From assembly GCF_039539445.1 (NCBI RefSeq), contig NZ_BAABDD010000011.1, forward strand, positions 100,209 to 164,208: DNA of 64,000 bases, given 5' to 3'. Below are positions 34,407 to 43,950 of the stretch, in pieces. Below the pieces are notes generated by a model that did not search any database, was not told the origin of the DNA, and saw only the letters and a list, made by a program, of their open reading frames with translations. Origin of the DNA: Salinactinospora qingdaonensis (GTDB lineage Bacteria > Actinomycetota > Actinomycetes > Streptosporangiales > Streptosporangiaceae). The translations under genes and the position numbers were made by a program. Each line of letters begins with the position of its first letter. Positions within the stretch are counted from its first letter, which is position 1.

Positions 34407-35681
34407 CTAGTGGGGCAGGCGCAGCAGCTCGACCTCGCCTTCCGACCAGCCCGGCGGCACCACGGCCAGGGCGTCGGCCATGGCAGCGCCGCGCAGCGTG
34501 GCGGGACGGTCATGGCCCACGGGGTAGGCGCACTCGCCGGCGAGAGCCACCGCCACCAGGCGGGTATCGCGCGGATGCGCGGCGACCTCACCGCGCAACG
34601 GCAACCGGGACGGCGTGGCGCGCGTAGGGTCATCACGCCCGGACAGCCCGGCCAGCACGGGAACCAGCAGAGTGAGGGCCGCGGCCAGGGCCGCGTTGGG
34701 GTTGCCCGGCAGGCCGACGACGATGGGTCCGGCAGCCTCACCGGCCCCCAGGTGGGCTAACAACTGCGGGTGGCCGGGACGGCAGGCCACCCCTTCGACC
34801 AGCACGGTGGCCCCGAGCTCGGTGAGGGCGGCCCGCACGTGGTCGGCGCGCCCCACCGAGGAAGCGCCGCAGGCGACGATGACCGAGGCGCTGTGCTGCT
34901 CGGCCGCCGCCCGAAACGCCGCCACCGTGGCCGCCCGGTCGTCGGCGACATGGTGAGTGTGGCTGAGCTCGGCGCCGGCCCAGCCGGCGAGCCCCGGCAG
35001 CACGGGGCCGATCGCGTCGCGCACCGCGCCGGCGGCGGGGGCGCCGGAGTGGATCAGCTCGTCCCCGGTCACCAGGGCGGTGACCCGCGGACGCAGCACT
35101 GGCAGGGTGTCGTGGGCGAGGCTGGCCGCAAGGCCAAGGACAGCGGGCGTGACGGGGGAGCCCGCCGGCAGCACCGTCTCCCCCGTGGCCGTGTCCTCCC
35201 CGGTGCGTCTGATGTGGCGCCCGGCCCGCACCGTGCCGCCGAGATGGGCACCGTCCCGGTCGGCTTCCTCGTAGGGCAGCACCGCTTCGGTGCCCTCGGG
35301 AACCGGCGCTCCCGTGGCGATCTCCATCGCCTGGCCGCTCTGGAGCGCGCTTACAGCCGTTGGCGCGGCTCCGGCCGGCACTTCCCCGACAACCGTCCAG
35401 GGCGCTGGACCGGCCACGGCGTAGCCGTCCATGGCGGCAGTGTCGTAGAAGGGGATCGCTACGCCCGCCACCAGGTCCTCGGCGAGGGTGGCGCCGAGTG
35501 CATCCTGTAACGGTTCGTGGCGACACGGCGGAAAGCCGACGCTGCGCGCGAGGTCGCGTGCGGCCCCACGCGCCCGCTCCCACGCTACGGGGGGCTGGGG
35601 CCGCTCGGTAGCCGCACGCTCTGGCCTGGGGGTGTCCCGATGAACTCGCACGTGTTCTGTTCTACCGTCCGCAGCCGGCAA
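34407..35681 (-). CDS. moeA: Molybdopterin molybdotransferase
   Basis: The 424-residue enzyme inserts molybdate into adenylated molybdopterin in molybdenum cofactor synthesis. Signatures are PFYDTAAMDGYAVAG (about residue 77), ATGAPVPEGTEAVLPYEEAD, VTALVTGDELIHSG, the MoaB-like ACGASSVGRADHVRAAL, and VVGLPGNPNAALAA. The domain order is that of MoeA. The N-terminal 30 residues are weakly conserved, so the start at 35681 is uncertain; an in-frame GTG lies 10 codons downstream. No other moa or moe genes are in the window. Confidence 0.92.
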   Translation of the reverse strand: MPAADGRTEHVRVHRDTPRPERAATERPQPPVAWERARGAARDLARSVGFPPCRHEPLQDALGATLAEDLVAGVAIPFYDTAAMDGYAVAGPAPWTVVGEVPAGAAPTAVSALQSGQAMEIATGAPVPEGTEAVLPYEEADRDGAHLGGTVRAGRHIRRTGEDTATGETVLPAGSPVTPAVLGLAASLAHDTLPVLRPRVTALVTGDELIHSGAPAAGAVRDAIGPVLPGLAGWAGAELSHTHHVADDRAATVAAFRAAAEQHSASVIVACGASSVGRADHVRAALTELGATVLVEGVACRPGHPQLLAHLGAGEAAGPIVVGLPGNPNAALAAALTLLVPVLAGLSGRDDPTRATPSRLPLRGEVAAHPRDTRLVAVALAGECAYPVGHDRPATLRGAAMADALAVVPPGWSEGEVELLRLPH

Positions 35682-35869
35682 CCGGTGGCCGAATCGCTCT
35701 CACAACCGTCCAACGGGGCGAGAGAGGGCACGGCTGCGCTGACCCCCCGGCCGTGTCGACAGCGTCATCGCTGCACAACGGGCTGTTGGCGGGAGAGCGC
35801 GCAGCGAGCGGGAAGCGGGCATACCGCGGATGAGAGGAAGCGCACCTACGTCACAAGCCCGGCTTCGGT

Positions 35870-35897
35870 TTGCTGTGTGCGCGGATTCCGCTAGAGT
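35870..35897 (+). promoter_or_regulatory. Candidate promoter of the tRNA cluster
   Basis: TTGCTG (35870-35875) and TAGAGT (35892-35897) are separated by 16 bases, and the first tRNA begins 49 bases further. Pattern only. Confidence 0.4.
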
Positions 35898-35946
35898 TTT
35901 ACCCATCGTACAGCGCGGGCTCACAAGGCGCTGGGCTGGACGATAC

Positions 35947-36018
35947 GCGGACGTGGCTCAGTGGTAGAGCATCACCTTGCCAAGGTGAGGGTCGCGGGTT
36001 CGAATCCCGTCGTCCGCT
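35947..36018 (+). tRNA. tRNA-Gly (GCC)
   Basis: GCGGACG and CGTCCGC pair as the acceptor stem. The anticodon loop in CACCTTGCCAAGGTG carries GCC, and GGTTCGAATCC is the T loop region. It is 72 bases without an encoded CCA. Confidence 0.97.
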
Positions 36019-36056
36019 CGGAGTTCGGGAAGACACTGTCTCTTCCGCGTGAATCC

Positions 36057-36127
36057 GGTGGAGTGGCCGAGAGGCGAGGCAGCGGCCTGCAAAGCCGCCA
36101 ACACGGGTTCAAATCCCGTCTCCACCT
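36057..36127 (+). tRNA. tRNA-Cys (GCA)
   Basis: GGTGGAG and CTCCACC form the acceptor stem. The anticodon arm GCGGCCTGCAAAGCCGC exposes GCA, and GGTTCAAATCC is the T arm. No CCA is encoded. Confidence 0.96.
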
Positions 36128-36158
36128 CACCGGCGAGGATCTGTAAACGATCAACGCG

Positions 36159-36233
36159 GGGCGATTAGCTCAGTGGGAGAGCGCTACCTTGACACGGTAG
36201 AGGTCGCTGGTTCAATCCCAGCATCGCCCACCA
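36159..36233 (+). tRNA. tRNA-Val (GAC)
   Basis: GGGCGAT and ATCGCCC form the acceptor stem. The anticodon arm CTACCTTGACACGGTAG exposes GAC, and the gene ends with an encoded ACCA, unlike its two neighbours. A degenerate copy of its 3' two thirds lies at 55121-55173. No T-rich hairpin follows it closely. Confidence 0.96.
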
Positions 36234-36824
36234 TCAGCAGTACAGTTCAGGATTGTTGGTCTCTCATTATTTCTCTCTGGCCTAGTTCAGCCCGCCGTGG
36301 GAAATATCTGGGGGACCTTCTTTCGTGTGAGGGCTGTTCGCCCTGTGGGGCAGCCCCATCGCGGTAGTGCTCATCAGCGGGCTCCGAGAGGGACAGCACC
36401 GACTTCTGGTGGGGTGAACTCCCCCAAGAAGGACGATAAGCAGCTCAGCCGCGCATTCTTCCTCACCGCCACTGGCTGTTCCAGCCCTCCTCGCGGGCCT
36501 ACTTCGCCCGCAGGATCATCCCGGGCCCCAACCAAACCCTGCTCCGCCTGGCACGCCGGGGTACGAGATGCTGTTCGCGATGCTCCGGGACGCAGCGTTT
36601 TACCAACCAACCGCCCCGCACGCGACCCGATGCCCCTAGCAGCATGTCCTCGCTGTCATCGCTGGAGGTGCAGGGCCACGGCGAGTCCCCCGGACAGCGA
36701 CCGCGCCCTCCCCCTCCGATAGCCCCGAGGACACGGCTACGGCAACGCTGACGGCCAGAGGACCCCCAACCACAGGGCGAAAGGGCCCTCCCCAGCCACC
36801 CCGCCCCCGCACCACCCTGGAACC
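36234..36824. other. Gap between tRNA-Val and the ATPase gene
   Basis: No gene is supported here. The left side is somewhat AT-rich (36236-36290). The right side holds the duplicated end of the GH65 gene. Confidence 0.5.
36646..36758 (+). repeat. Duplicated 3' end of the GH65 gene, left copy
   Basis: This stretch matches 54701-54826 with a few substitutions and a gap of about 11 bases. Shared segments include CGCTGGAGGTGCAG, CAGCGACCGC, CCCTCCCCCTCCGATA and GGCAACGCTGACGGCCAGA. In the right copy it is the last 118 bases of the phosphorylase gene plus 8 bases beyond; here it is a fragment without its gene. Confidence 0.85.
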
Positions 36825-39560
36825 ATGACCGTCTCCGAGACAGCCGGCAGCACCCTCATCCACTCCCGCGCCCACGCCCTGCCAGCGACCGAAGTGGCCC
36901 ACCAGCTCACCACCGACACCGAACGGGGCCTAACTTCCGAGGAGGCCCTGCACCGCCTCGCCACCCACGGCAGCAACGCACTCCCCCGCGACAACGGCTC
37001 CGGTCAGTTCATGCGCCTGCTTCGGCAGTTCCACAGCCCGCTGGTCTACGTGCTGCTGGTCGCCGCAGCGGTGACCCTGGTCATGGGCCACCTCGTGGAC
37101 TCTGGTGTTATCACCGGGGTCGTGCTCCTCAACGCGACCATCGGCTACATCCAGGAGTCGCGGGCGCGGCGCGCGCTCGACGCGCTTGCGCACATGGTCC
37201 GCGTGGAGGCCATAGCCGTGCGCGAGGGTGTGGCGCGGCGGGTCCCGGCCGAGGACCTGGTACCCGGCGACCTCGTGGTGGTGCAGGCCGGCCACAAGGT
37301 GCCCGCCGACCTGCGGCTGACCTCCACCAGCGCTTTGGAGGTCGACGAGTCGGCGCTGACCGGCGAAGCGGTCCCGGTCGCCAAAACCTGTGCCCCCGTC
37401 GCTCCCGAAGCTGTCCTCGCCGATCGCGCTAGCATGGCCTACTCCGGTACAGTCGCCACTCGCGGCTCGGCATTCGGCATTGTAGTGGCCACTGGCGGCG
37501 ACACCCAGGTCGGCGCGATCAACCGGCTCATCGGCTCCGCCGAGCGCAACCCGACCCCACTCACCCGTCAACTCGGCGTTTTCAGCCGCCGCCTGACCAT
37601 CGCCATCGTCGCGCTGGCGGTGCTCGCCTTCGTGCTCGGCACCCTCCACGGCGAGGCGCCGGCCCAGATGTTCACCGCCGCGGTCGCCCTGGCGGTCGGC
37701 GCAATCCCCGAGGGTCTTCCGGCCGCAGTGACCATCGTCCTGGCGATCGGTGCGGTCCGGATGGCCCGACGCAACGCCATCGTCCGTAGCCTGACCGCGG
37801 CCGAGACCCTCGGCGGAACAACCGTCGTGTGCACCGACAAGACCGGCACGCTCACCGCCAACGAGATGACCGTGAGCCGGGTGCTGGCCGGTGGCGCCGA
37901 ACGCGAGCCCGGCATTCGCCGTCTGTCCGAGGGGGCCAGGCACGGCGGTGGACACGCGGTACACGAGTGCCTGCTGGCCGGGGTACTGTGCAACGACGCG
38001 GAACTCGCCACTCCGGGCGAGCAGCGGCGGGCGGTCGGCGACCCCACCGAGACCGCGCTACTCACCGCCGCGCAGGCCGAGGGTCTGGACCTGGCTGCGG
38101 AAGCGGCGCGCGCACCCCGCGTGGGCGCACTCCCCTTCACCTCCGAACGCAAACTGATGGCCACCACACACCGCCGCCCCGATGGCCGGCTGATCGGTTA
38201 CGTAAAAGGAGCGCCCGAGCGGGTGCTGCCGCTGTGCGCGAACCGGCTTGGCCCCGACGGGCGCGAGCACCGGCTGAGCGCCGAAGACGAGCGGAGCACG
38301 GCCGAAAAGTGGGCCCAGCAGGGGTTGCGTGTCCTAGCGTTCGCCCGCTTCACCCCCGCCCACGAAGGCCCCGTCCGCGACGAGGATCTCCCCGGCCGCC
38401 TCACCCTGCTCGGCTTGCAGGTGCTGCACGACCCGCCGCGTCCCGAGGCCGTCGAAGCGGTGGCCGCCTGCCGCGCTGCCGGCATCAGCGTGCGGATGCT
38501 CACCGGCGACCACAGCGCCACCGCACGTGCCGTCGCCGACCGGTTCGGCATCGAGGGTCCCATGCTCACCGGAGCTGAGATCGACGCCGCCGACGAGGAC
38601 ACCCTCGCCGGGACGAGTGTCTTCGCCCGCGTCTCCCCGGAGCAAAAGCTGCGCCTAGTGCGGCTGTTGCAACGCCGCAGCGAGGTCGTGGCGATGACGG
38701 GCGACGGCGTCAACGACGCGCCCGCCCTGCGCCAAGCCGACATCGGCGTGGCCATGGGGCGCGTCGGCACCGACGCCGCCAAGGAGGCCGCCGACATGGT
38801 GCTCGCCGACGACGACTTCGCCACCATCGAAGCCGCCGTTGAGGAAGGCCGCGGCGTGTTCGACAACCTGCGCCGCTTCCTCGCCTGGACACTGCCTACC
38901 AACCTCGGCGAGGGCCTGGTTGTGCTGGCCGCCGTCGCGCTGGGTGCGGCTCTGCCGATCCTTCCGGTGCAGATCCTATGGATTAATATGACCACCGCGG
39001 GCTTCCTCGGCCTCACGCTGGCGTTCGAGCCCAAGGCTTCCGGGATCATGCGGCGCCCGCCCCGACCGCCCCGCGCGCCGATCCTCACCCGCGACCTGGT
39101 GCGCCGGCTCGTGCTCGTCTCGCTCATCCTAGTGATAGGAGCCTTCGGAGTCTTCCACTACGCTCTTGGGGCAGGCGCTTCCCTCGAGGAGGCGCGTACC
39201 GCCGCGGTCAACGTCTTCGTCGCCGTCGAGGCCGCCTACCTACTCAACTGCCGGTCCCTGGAGCGGCTGCGCGCCCCCGGCCGCAACCTGTGGGTCTACG
39301 CCGGAATCGCCGCGATGGCCCTGCTGCAAGGGCTGCTGACCTACACACCGGTGATGAACACCCTCTTCCACACCGCTCCCGTGGGGCTAACCACCTGGGC
39401 ACTGATCTTCGCCGTAGGCGCCGCCGCCTATAGCGCCGTGGAGATCGACAAGGCGCTCTGGCGCCGCTCCGACGCCCGACGCATGGGGGCACAGCGCCGA
39501 GCGGACACGGCCGGCGAAGCTCCAGGCGCGCGAGAACCGCGCATGTCGACCCGCCCTTGA
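36825..39560 (+). CDS. P2-type cation-transporting ATPase
   Basis: The 911-residue membrane pump belongs to the P2 (Ca2+/Na+,K+-like) group. The order is N-terminal cation-ATPase domain (TERGLTSEEALHRLATHGSN), actuator motif LTGEAVPV near 178, helix-4 ion site AIPEGLPA near 293, phosphorylation site CTDKTGTLT with Asp338, then MTGDGVNDAPALRQADIGVA in the P domain and C-terminal helices. The transported ion cannot be told; Ca2+ or Mg2+ is usual for PEGLP pumps. In actinobacteria such pumps often belong to dormancy (DevR/DosR) regulons, which fits the neighbours. It is the first gene of the tRNA-bounded segment. Confidence 0.92.
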   Translation: MTVSETAGSTLIHSRAHALPATEVAHQLTTDTERGLTSEEALHRLATHGSNALPRDNGSGQFMRLLRQFHSPLVYVLLVAAAVTLVMGHLVDSGVITGVVLLNATIGYIQESRARRALDALAHMVRVEAIAVREGVARRVPAEDLVPGDLVVVQAGHKVPADLRLTSTSALEVDESALTGEAVPVAKTCAPVAPEAVLADRASMAYSGTVATRGSAFGIVVATGGDTQVGAINRLIGSAERNPTPLTRQLGVFSRRLTIAIVALAVLAFVLGTLHGEAPAQMFTAAVALAVGAIPEGLPAAVTIVLAIGAVRMARRNAIVRSLTAAETLGGTTVVCTDKTGTLTANEMTVSRVLAGGAEREPGIRRLSEGARHGGGHAVHECLLAGVLCNDAELATPGEQRRAVGDPTETALLTAAQAEGLDLAAEAARAPRVGALPFTSERKLMATTHRRPDGRLIGYVKGAPERVLPLCANRLGPDGREHRLSAEDERSTAEKWAQQGLRVLAFARFTPAHEGPVRDEDLPGRLTLLGLQVLHDPPRPEAVEAVAACRAAGISVRMLTGDHSATARAVADRFGIEGPMLTGAEIDAADEDTLAGTSVFARVSPEQKLRLVRLLQRRSEVVAMTGDGVNDAPALRQADIGVAMGRVGTDAAKEAADMVLADDDFATIEAAVEEGRGVFDNLRRFLAWTLPTNLGEGLVVLAAVALGAALPILPVQILWINMTTAGFLGLTLAFEPKASGIMRRPPRPPRAPILTRDLVRRLVLVSLILVIGAFGVFHYALGAGASLEEARTAAVNVFVAVEAAYLLNCRSLERLRAPGRNLWVYAGIAAMALLQGLLTYTPVMNTLFHTAPVGLTTWALIFAVGAAAYSAVEIDKALWRRSDARRMGAQRRADTAGEAPGAREPRMSTRP

Positions 39561-39835
39561 CGCTTCGGCTCCCGACTCGACCCGTTCGAGGGCCAGGGTT
39601 TGCAAACCACTGCGAGCACAGCACTCATCGTCATCCGTGCATTGATCAGCCGACTCCGAGGCGGTGACGTGTCCGTCTTCTCCGGGGCCTGAAATTGCTC
39701 ACCGGCAGCGATCGCCGTGGGGAGGTCCCAAGCGTTGCTACGGAAGAACCCATGGCCAGTCACCGCCCGTCCGGCTCGAAGGACGTGGACAAGATGAAGG
39801 CGTGTACCAGAGGCTGGCTCTTTCTCGGATACAAG

Positions 39836-39884
39836 GTGTCCACAGCGAAACCCCTGGTCAATCCAGGGGTTTCGCTGTGGACAC
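39836..39884. terminator. Very strong hairpin between convergent genes
   Basis: A perfect 22-bp stem (39836-39857 with 39863-39884; arms start GTGTCCACAGCG and end CGCTGTGGACAC) surrounds TCAAT. It lies between the ATPase gene and the leftward GNAT-synthetase gene. Confidence 0.8.
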
Positions 39885-40019
39885 AGCATGATCTTGGTAA
39901 GGGTTTGCAGGTCGCGGGAAGGGGGTCGGCTCCCCCGCGGACACTCCCGATAGCTCCAGATCGCAGGTTAGAGCTGTCGTTCGGGGAGCCGACCGGCTCG
40001 GTATGGGCCCAGCGGACTT

Positions 40020-42713
40020 TTATACGCCCGACGCTCGCAGGCTGCGGAGGTGGGGGTCCCAGCGGGGCTCGGGGTGGAGACGGACGCGGGCGTCGACGGC
40101 GACGACGCCGTCCGCGCGAGCGATGACGGGGTTGAGGTCGAGCTCGACCACGTCAGGATGGTCCTCGGCTAGGCGAGACAGGCGCAGCAGGACGTCGGTC
40201 AGCGCGTCGACGTCGACCGGAGGCGGGCCCTCGTGGTCGGGCGTGCCGACCAGCAGGGGCGCGGTGCGCACCGCGCGGATCAGCTCGGCGGCGTCGACAT
40301 CGGTGAGCGGGCTCAGCCTGGCCGCGCGGTCGTCAAGGGCGTCGGTGGCTGTGCCTCCGGCGCCGAAGACGACCAGCGGGCCGAACACGGGCTCCTGCAC
40401 CACGCCACACAGCACCTCCACACCCGACTCCGCCATCGGCTGGACGAGGGCACCGCGCATGCGCGCCCCGAAGCGCCCCGCCAGCCGAGCGTAGGCTTCG
40501 GCGGCCTGGGAGGCGGGCACGTCTAGCTCCAGCGCGCCCGACGCCGCCTTGTGCACGACACCGGCGACGTCGGCCTTGAGCACGACGGGTCCGCCCAGCT
40601 CGGCGGCTACGGCGGCTGCCTGGACCCCCGACTCTGCGAAGCGCCAGGCGGCCATCGGAACGCCGTAAGCGGCGAGCAGCTCCATCGTCGCCGCCGGAGG
40701 CAGCCACCCTCCGTCCGGGGTTTCGGTGAGGAAGCCGCGGATGATCGTGGCCGTGTGGTCGGCGTCGACGCCCGCTAGGTCGGGCACCCGCCCTTGGGGC
40801 CGGTCGAGCCAGTGCCGGTAGTGCCAGGCGTGCGCCAGGGCCCGCACCGCGTCCTCGGGGTAGGCGAAGGCGGGAACTGCCTGTCCACCCCTGCCGCGAC
40901 GTACGGCGATCGTCTCGGACTGGTCGAGCAGGACGGCCGCCAGCGGCTTACCGTGCGCGGCGATGCCGTCGGCCCAATCGACGGCAGTGGGCAGCTCCCC
41001 GGCGGCGGTGGGCACCGCGACGGCGAGGACGGAGTCAACGCCGGGGTCGGCGGCCACGGCGGAAACGGCGCGTTCGAACACGCGGGGCGCCACGGCGGCG
41101 GTGGTGTCGACCGGGTTGGTGGCGGTCGCCCCCACGGGCAACAGGCTCGCCAGCGTCTCGCGGGTATCCGCACTCAGCTCGGGAACGGTCAGCCCGGCAT
41201 CGGCACAGGCGTCGGCGGCGAGCACCCCGGCCCCGCCGGCGTTGGAGACGACTGCGACGTTCGGACCGTCTGGGATGAGCCGGTAAGCCAGCAGTGTGGC
41301 CACGCTGAGCAGTTCGCCAAGGTTGTGCGTGGCGACGACGCCCGCCTGGCGGAACAGCGCCTCCTGGGTGGCCGCCGGGGTCGCTGCTGCCGCGGTGTGG
41401 GAGGCCGCGGCGCGCCGTCCCGCGGCCGAGCGGCCCGCCATCACAGTCAGCAGCGGGGTAGTACGGGCGACACGGCGGGCGGTGCGGGAGAACTTGCGGG
41501 GGTTACCGAAGGACTCCAAGTAGACGATGCCCAATTGGGTGCGGGGGTCGGCCTCCCACCACAGGGCCATGTCGTTGCCGCTGACGTCGTACTTGTCGCC
41601 CACTGAGGCGAAGGTGGAGATGCCCACGCCCAGCCGGGAGAGGTGGTCGACCAGGGCGATACCGACACCGCCGGACTGCACGACGACCCCTGCCATGCCA
41701 GGCAGGGGATGGTGGGCGGCGAATGTGGCATCCAGGGCGACGCTGGATTCGGTGTTGGCGATGCCCAGGCAGTTGGGGCCGGCCAGTCGCATGCCGTAAC
41801 GGTGGCAGGCAGACGTCAGCGCGCGGCTCGTATCGGCATCGAGTCCGGAGGTGACAACTACCAGCGCCTTGGCGCCGCGGCGCCCACACTCGACGGCCGC
41901 CGCGGCCACGGCGGGGGCGGGGAGGGCGATGACCGCGAGGTCGGGCGGTTCGGGGAGCTGGGCGACCGAGCCAACCGCCGGTACCTCGGCGACAGTGCCG
42001 CGGGCGTGCGGGTTTACCGCGTAGAGCCGGCCGGTGTAGCCAGCGGAGACGATGTTGCGCAGGATCGCGTTACCGACGGAGCCGCGCTTGCGGCCGGCGC
42101 CGACCACCGCTACCGAGGCGGGGCGCAGTAGGCCGGTCAGGCTCGCCACGTTGGCGGTGCGCTCGCGCTCGGCCACCGCGTCGAGGTAGCGGTCGTCGGC
42201 GTCGAGCGGGATGGTCAGCTCCGTCACTGTCCCGGTCGTTTGGCGCTGCACCTTTAGTCCGGCATCGGCGAAAACCTCCAGCATCGCGGTGTTGTGCACC
42301 AGGACGTCGGCCCGGAACGCGCGTACGCCGCGGTCGCGCGCGGCCGAGGCCAAGTGCTCCAGCAGCAGGGTGCCCACCCCCCGGTTGTGCATGTGATCGG
42401 CCACGGCCACCGAGACCTCACACGCCCCTGCCTCCTGCGCGGGCTCTAGGCCGGCGACGCCGACGAGGTCGCCGGCAAGCCACGCACCCAGAGCGGTATG
42501 GTCGGGGCCGGGGCCGCGGCAGAGTTCGGCGGCGATCCGCTCGGCGATGTCGTGGTTGAAGCCGAAGAAGCGAAAATAGAGGTTCTCGGGGGACATCCGC
42601 TCGTGCATACGCTGGACCGCGTCGGTGTCCTCAGCGCGCAGGGGACGGATCGTGATCTGGGTGCCGTCGGCGAGCAATGCGTGGGCCGGGGGCGGTGCGA
42701 GCAGTTCGGTCAT
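40020..42713 (-). CDS. Bifunctional GNAT acetyltransferase / NDP-forming acyl-CoA synthetase-like protein
   Basis: The 897-residue fusion has a GNAT domain first (residues 15-175; ITIRPLRAEDTDAVQRMHER, then VAVADHMHNRGVGTLLLEHL as the acetyl-CoA loop). A CoA-binding Rossmann domain follows (VAVVGAGRKRGSVGNAILRN), then a succinyl-CoA-ligase-like domain with AGPNCLGIAN and ASHTAAAA, and an ATP-grasp domain at the end (GGPVVLKADVAGVVHKAASG). This is the Pat/PatZ-type layout in rearranged order; such proteins acetylate lysines, notably of acetyl-CoA synthetase, and sense acetyl-CoA or energy state. The ATG at 42713 has AGGAAAGG about 9 bases upstream. It follows osmC by 36 bases in one operon. 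Confidence 0.9.
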   Translation of the reverse strand: MTELLAPPPAHALLADGTQITIRPLRAEDTDAVQRMHERMSPENLYFRFFGFNHDIAERIAAELCRGPGPDHTALGAWLAGDLVGVAGLEPAQEAGACEVSVAVADHMHNRGVGTLLLEHLASAARDRGVRAFRADVLVHNTAMLEVFADAGLKVQRQTTGTVTELTIPLDADDRYLDAVAERERTANVASLTGLLRPASVAVVGAGRKRGSVGNAILRNIVSAGYTGRLYAVNPHARGTVAEVPAVGSVAQLPEPPDLAVIALPAPAVAAAAVECGRRGAKALVVVTSGLDADTSRALTSACHRYGMRLAGPNCLGIANTESSVALDATFAAHHPLPGMAGVVVQSGGVGIALVDHLSRLGVGISTFASVGDKYDVSGNDMALWWEADPRTQLGIVYLESFGNPRKFSRTARRVARTTPLLTVMAGRSAAGRRAAASHTAAAATPAATQEALFRQAGVVATHNLGELLSVATLLAYRLIPDGPNVAVVSNAGGAGVLAADACADAGLTVPELSADTRETLASLLPVGATATNPVDTTAAVAPRVFERAVSAVAADPGVDSVLAVAVPTAAGELPTAVDWADGIAAHGKPLAAVLLDQSETIAVRRGRGGQAVPAFAYPEDAVRALAHAWHYRHWLDRPQGRVPDLAGVDADHTATIIRGFLTETPDGGWLPPAATMELLAAYGVPMAAWRFAESGVQAAAVAAELGGPVVLKADVAGVVHKAASGALELDVPASQAAEAYARLAGRFGARMRGALVQPMAESGVEVLCGVVQEPVFGPLVVFGAGGTATDALDDRAARLSPLTDVDAAELIRAVRTAPLLVGTPDHEGPPPVDVDALTDVLLRLSRLAEDHPDVVELDLNPVIARADGVVAVDARVRLHPEPRWDPHLRSLRASGV

Positions 42714-42749
42714 GGCTGTGGCCTTTCCTGGGTGGGGCGTGCGCCGGTA

Positions 42750-43163
42750 TCAGCGGACCGGTGCCTTGGTTTCGAGGTCGATCCGGACCTCAGGAGGCTG
42801 TCGCAAGGATGTGTGCACGGTGCAGTGGTCCACAACGGCGAGCAGGGCCCTGTGCTGGGACGCCGTCAGCTCCCCAGGAACTTCGACGCGCAGGCGGACG
42901 TGCTCGACGCGGGCGGGCGGCCGGGGGCTCATGCCGTAGTCGGCCTCGACAGTGAGCCCGTTGCGGTCCAGGTGGTGGCGGGCGAGGTAGCGGTGGGCAT
43001 AGTGGGCGACGCAGCCGGCGAGGGCGGCAACGAAGACCTCGACGGGGGTGGGTCCGGTGTCCTCTCCACCTTCTGCGAGCGGCTGGTCGAGCCTGATGTG
43101 GTGCCCACGGACGGCGGCGGTGAACGCGTCTCCGCCGCAGTGCGTCACGGCGATTGTGGTCAT
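42750..43163 (-). CDS. OsmC-family peroxiredoxin-like protein
   Basis: The 137-residue protein has the OsmC/Ohr layout with both reactive cysteines: one in PVEVFVAALAGCVAHYAH and one in VVDHCTVHTSLRQPPEV. Such proteins reduce organic hydroperoxides with thiols. GAGGAGA lies 6 bases before the ATG at 43163; the open frame continues 41 codons upstream without support. It leads the two-gene operon with the GNAT-synthetase fusion. Confidence 0.9.
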   Translation of the reverse strand: MTTIAVTHCGGDAFTAAVRGHHIRLDQPLAEGGEDTGPTPVEVFVAALAGCVAHYAHRYLARHHLDRNGLTVEADYGMSPRPPARVEHVRLRVEVPGELTASQHRALLAVVDHCTVHTSLRQPPEVRIDLETKAPVR

Positions 43164-43950
43164 GGTGGTCTCCTCGTCTCCCCCGCCCTCCAGAGGGCGG
43201 GAATCGGCTGACGTGTCGGCCCGGCGGAGGCGGCACGGGCTGCCGCCGTGCGGTCCTGAGCAGCGCCGTCGGCGGGGCCACCTCACCTTCCACAGTGGCG
43301 TGTACAGAGCTCCGGTGACGGCGCGCTTGGTCCTCGACAGCCAGGACTAAGGCCACGTTCGGAGCGGCCGGTTCGGCCGCGGCCCGAAGGCCCGCAGGCA
43401 GTGGCCCGGGGGACAGCGAAGAGAACCCGCTGGTGGTGTCGGTGCGCCGCCGCGGAGCGCGGAGGTCTCGTCCTGGCGACGGTGGGTCGTGCGGCTGGCG
43501 GGCACAGGTTCCGTCCGGCCGCGGCCTGGCAGCGGCGGGTGCCTAATCACGAACGTCGTCGCGGCGCGGTCGTCCCGTCAGGGCGCTTTCTCCCAGTTGG
43601 GCAGAGTCTTCACCAAAGGACAGGAGTCGGGCGGCGACGTATGGGAGAGCGCGCGGCCGGCGCCGGGCGAAGCTCTGGCCTATGACCGGACGGGCGGACG
43701 CCGAATGTCAGTGTGCTCGAGATCTCCGACTCTGTTTTCCCGCGTTCTGCGTCTCCCCGCTGTGACGATCACGGAATCCGCCCTGGTCGGAGCCACTTTC
43801 GGAGGCTTCTGCGGTCGAGGTGCCGGCACCCCTCGGAGCGGGTAAAAACAATCGGAAAATGCCACACTTGTGCCGTCACCGGCGCGGCAAATCCTGGGTT
43901 GCGCGGTGGCCTGGCGACGGTAACGCCGCAGCGGAGTGAGGTGACCTGCT
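43164..43950. other. Divergent regulatory region between osmC and the response regulator
   Basis: No gene is supported in these 787 bases. They must hold the promoters of both flanking operons. I looked for a DevR-box dyad (GGGAC...GTCCC) and found no convincing one. Confidence 0.4.

Noticed and set aside
43347..43685. Several 65-95 codon frames in the osmC upstream region
   Set aside because: They overlap on both strands, lack ribosome sites and show no domain.
43164..43950. DevR-box operators in the osmC/response-regulator gap
   Set aside because: No convincing GGGAC...GTCCC dyad could be found by eye.
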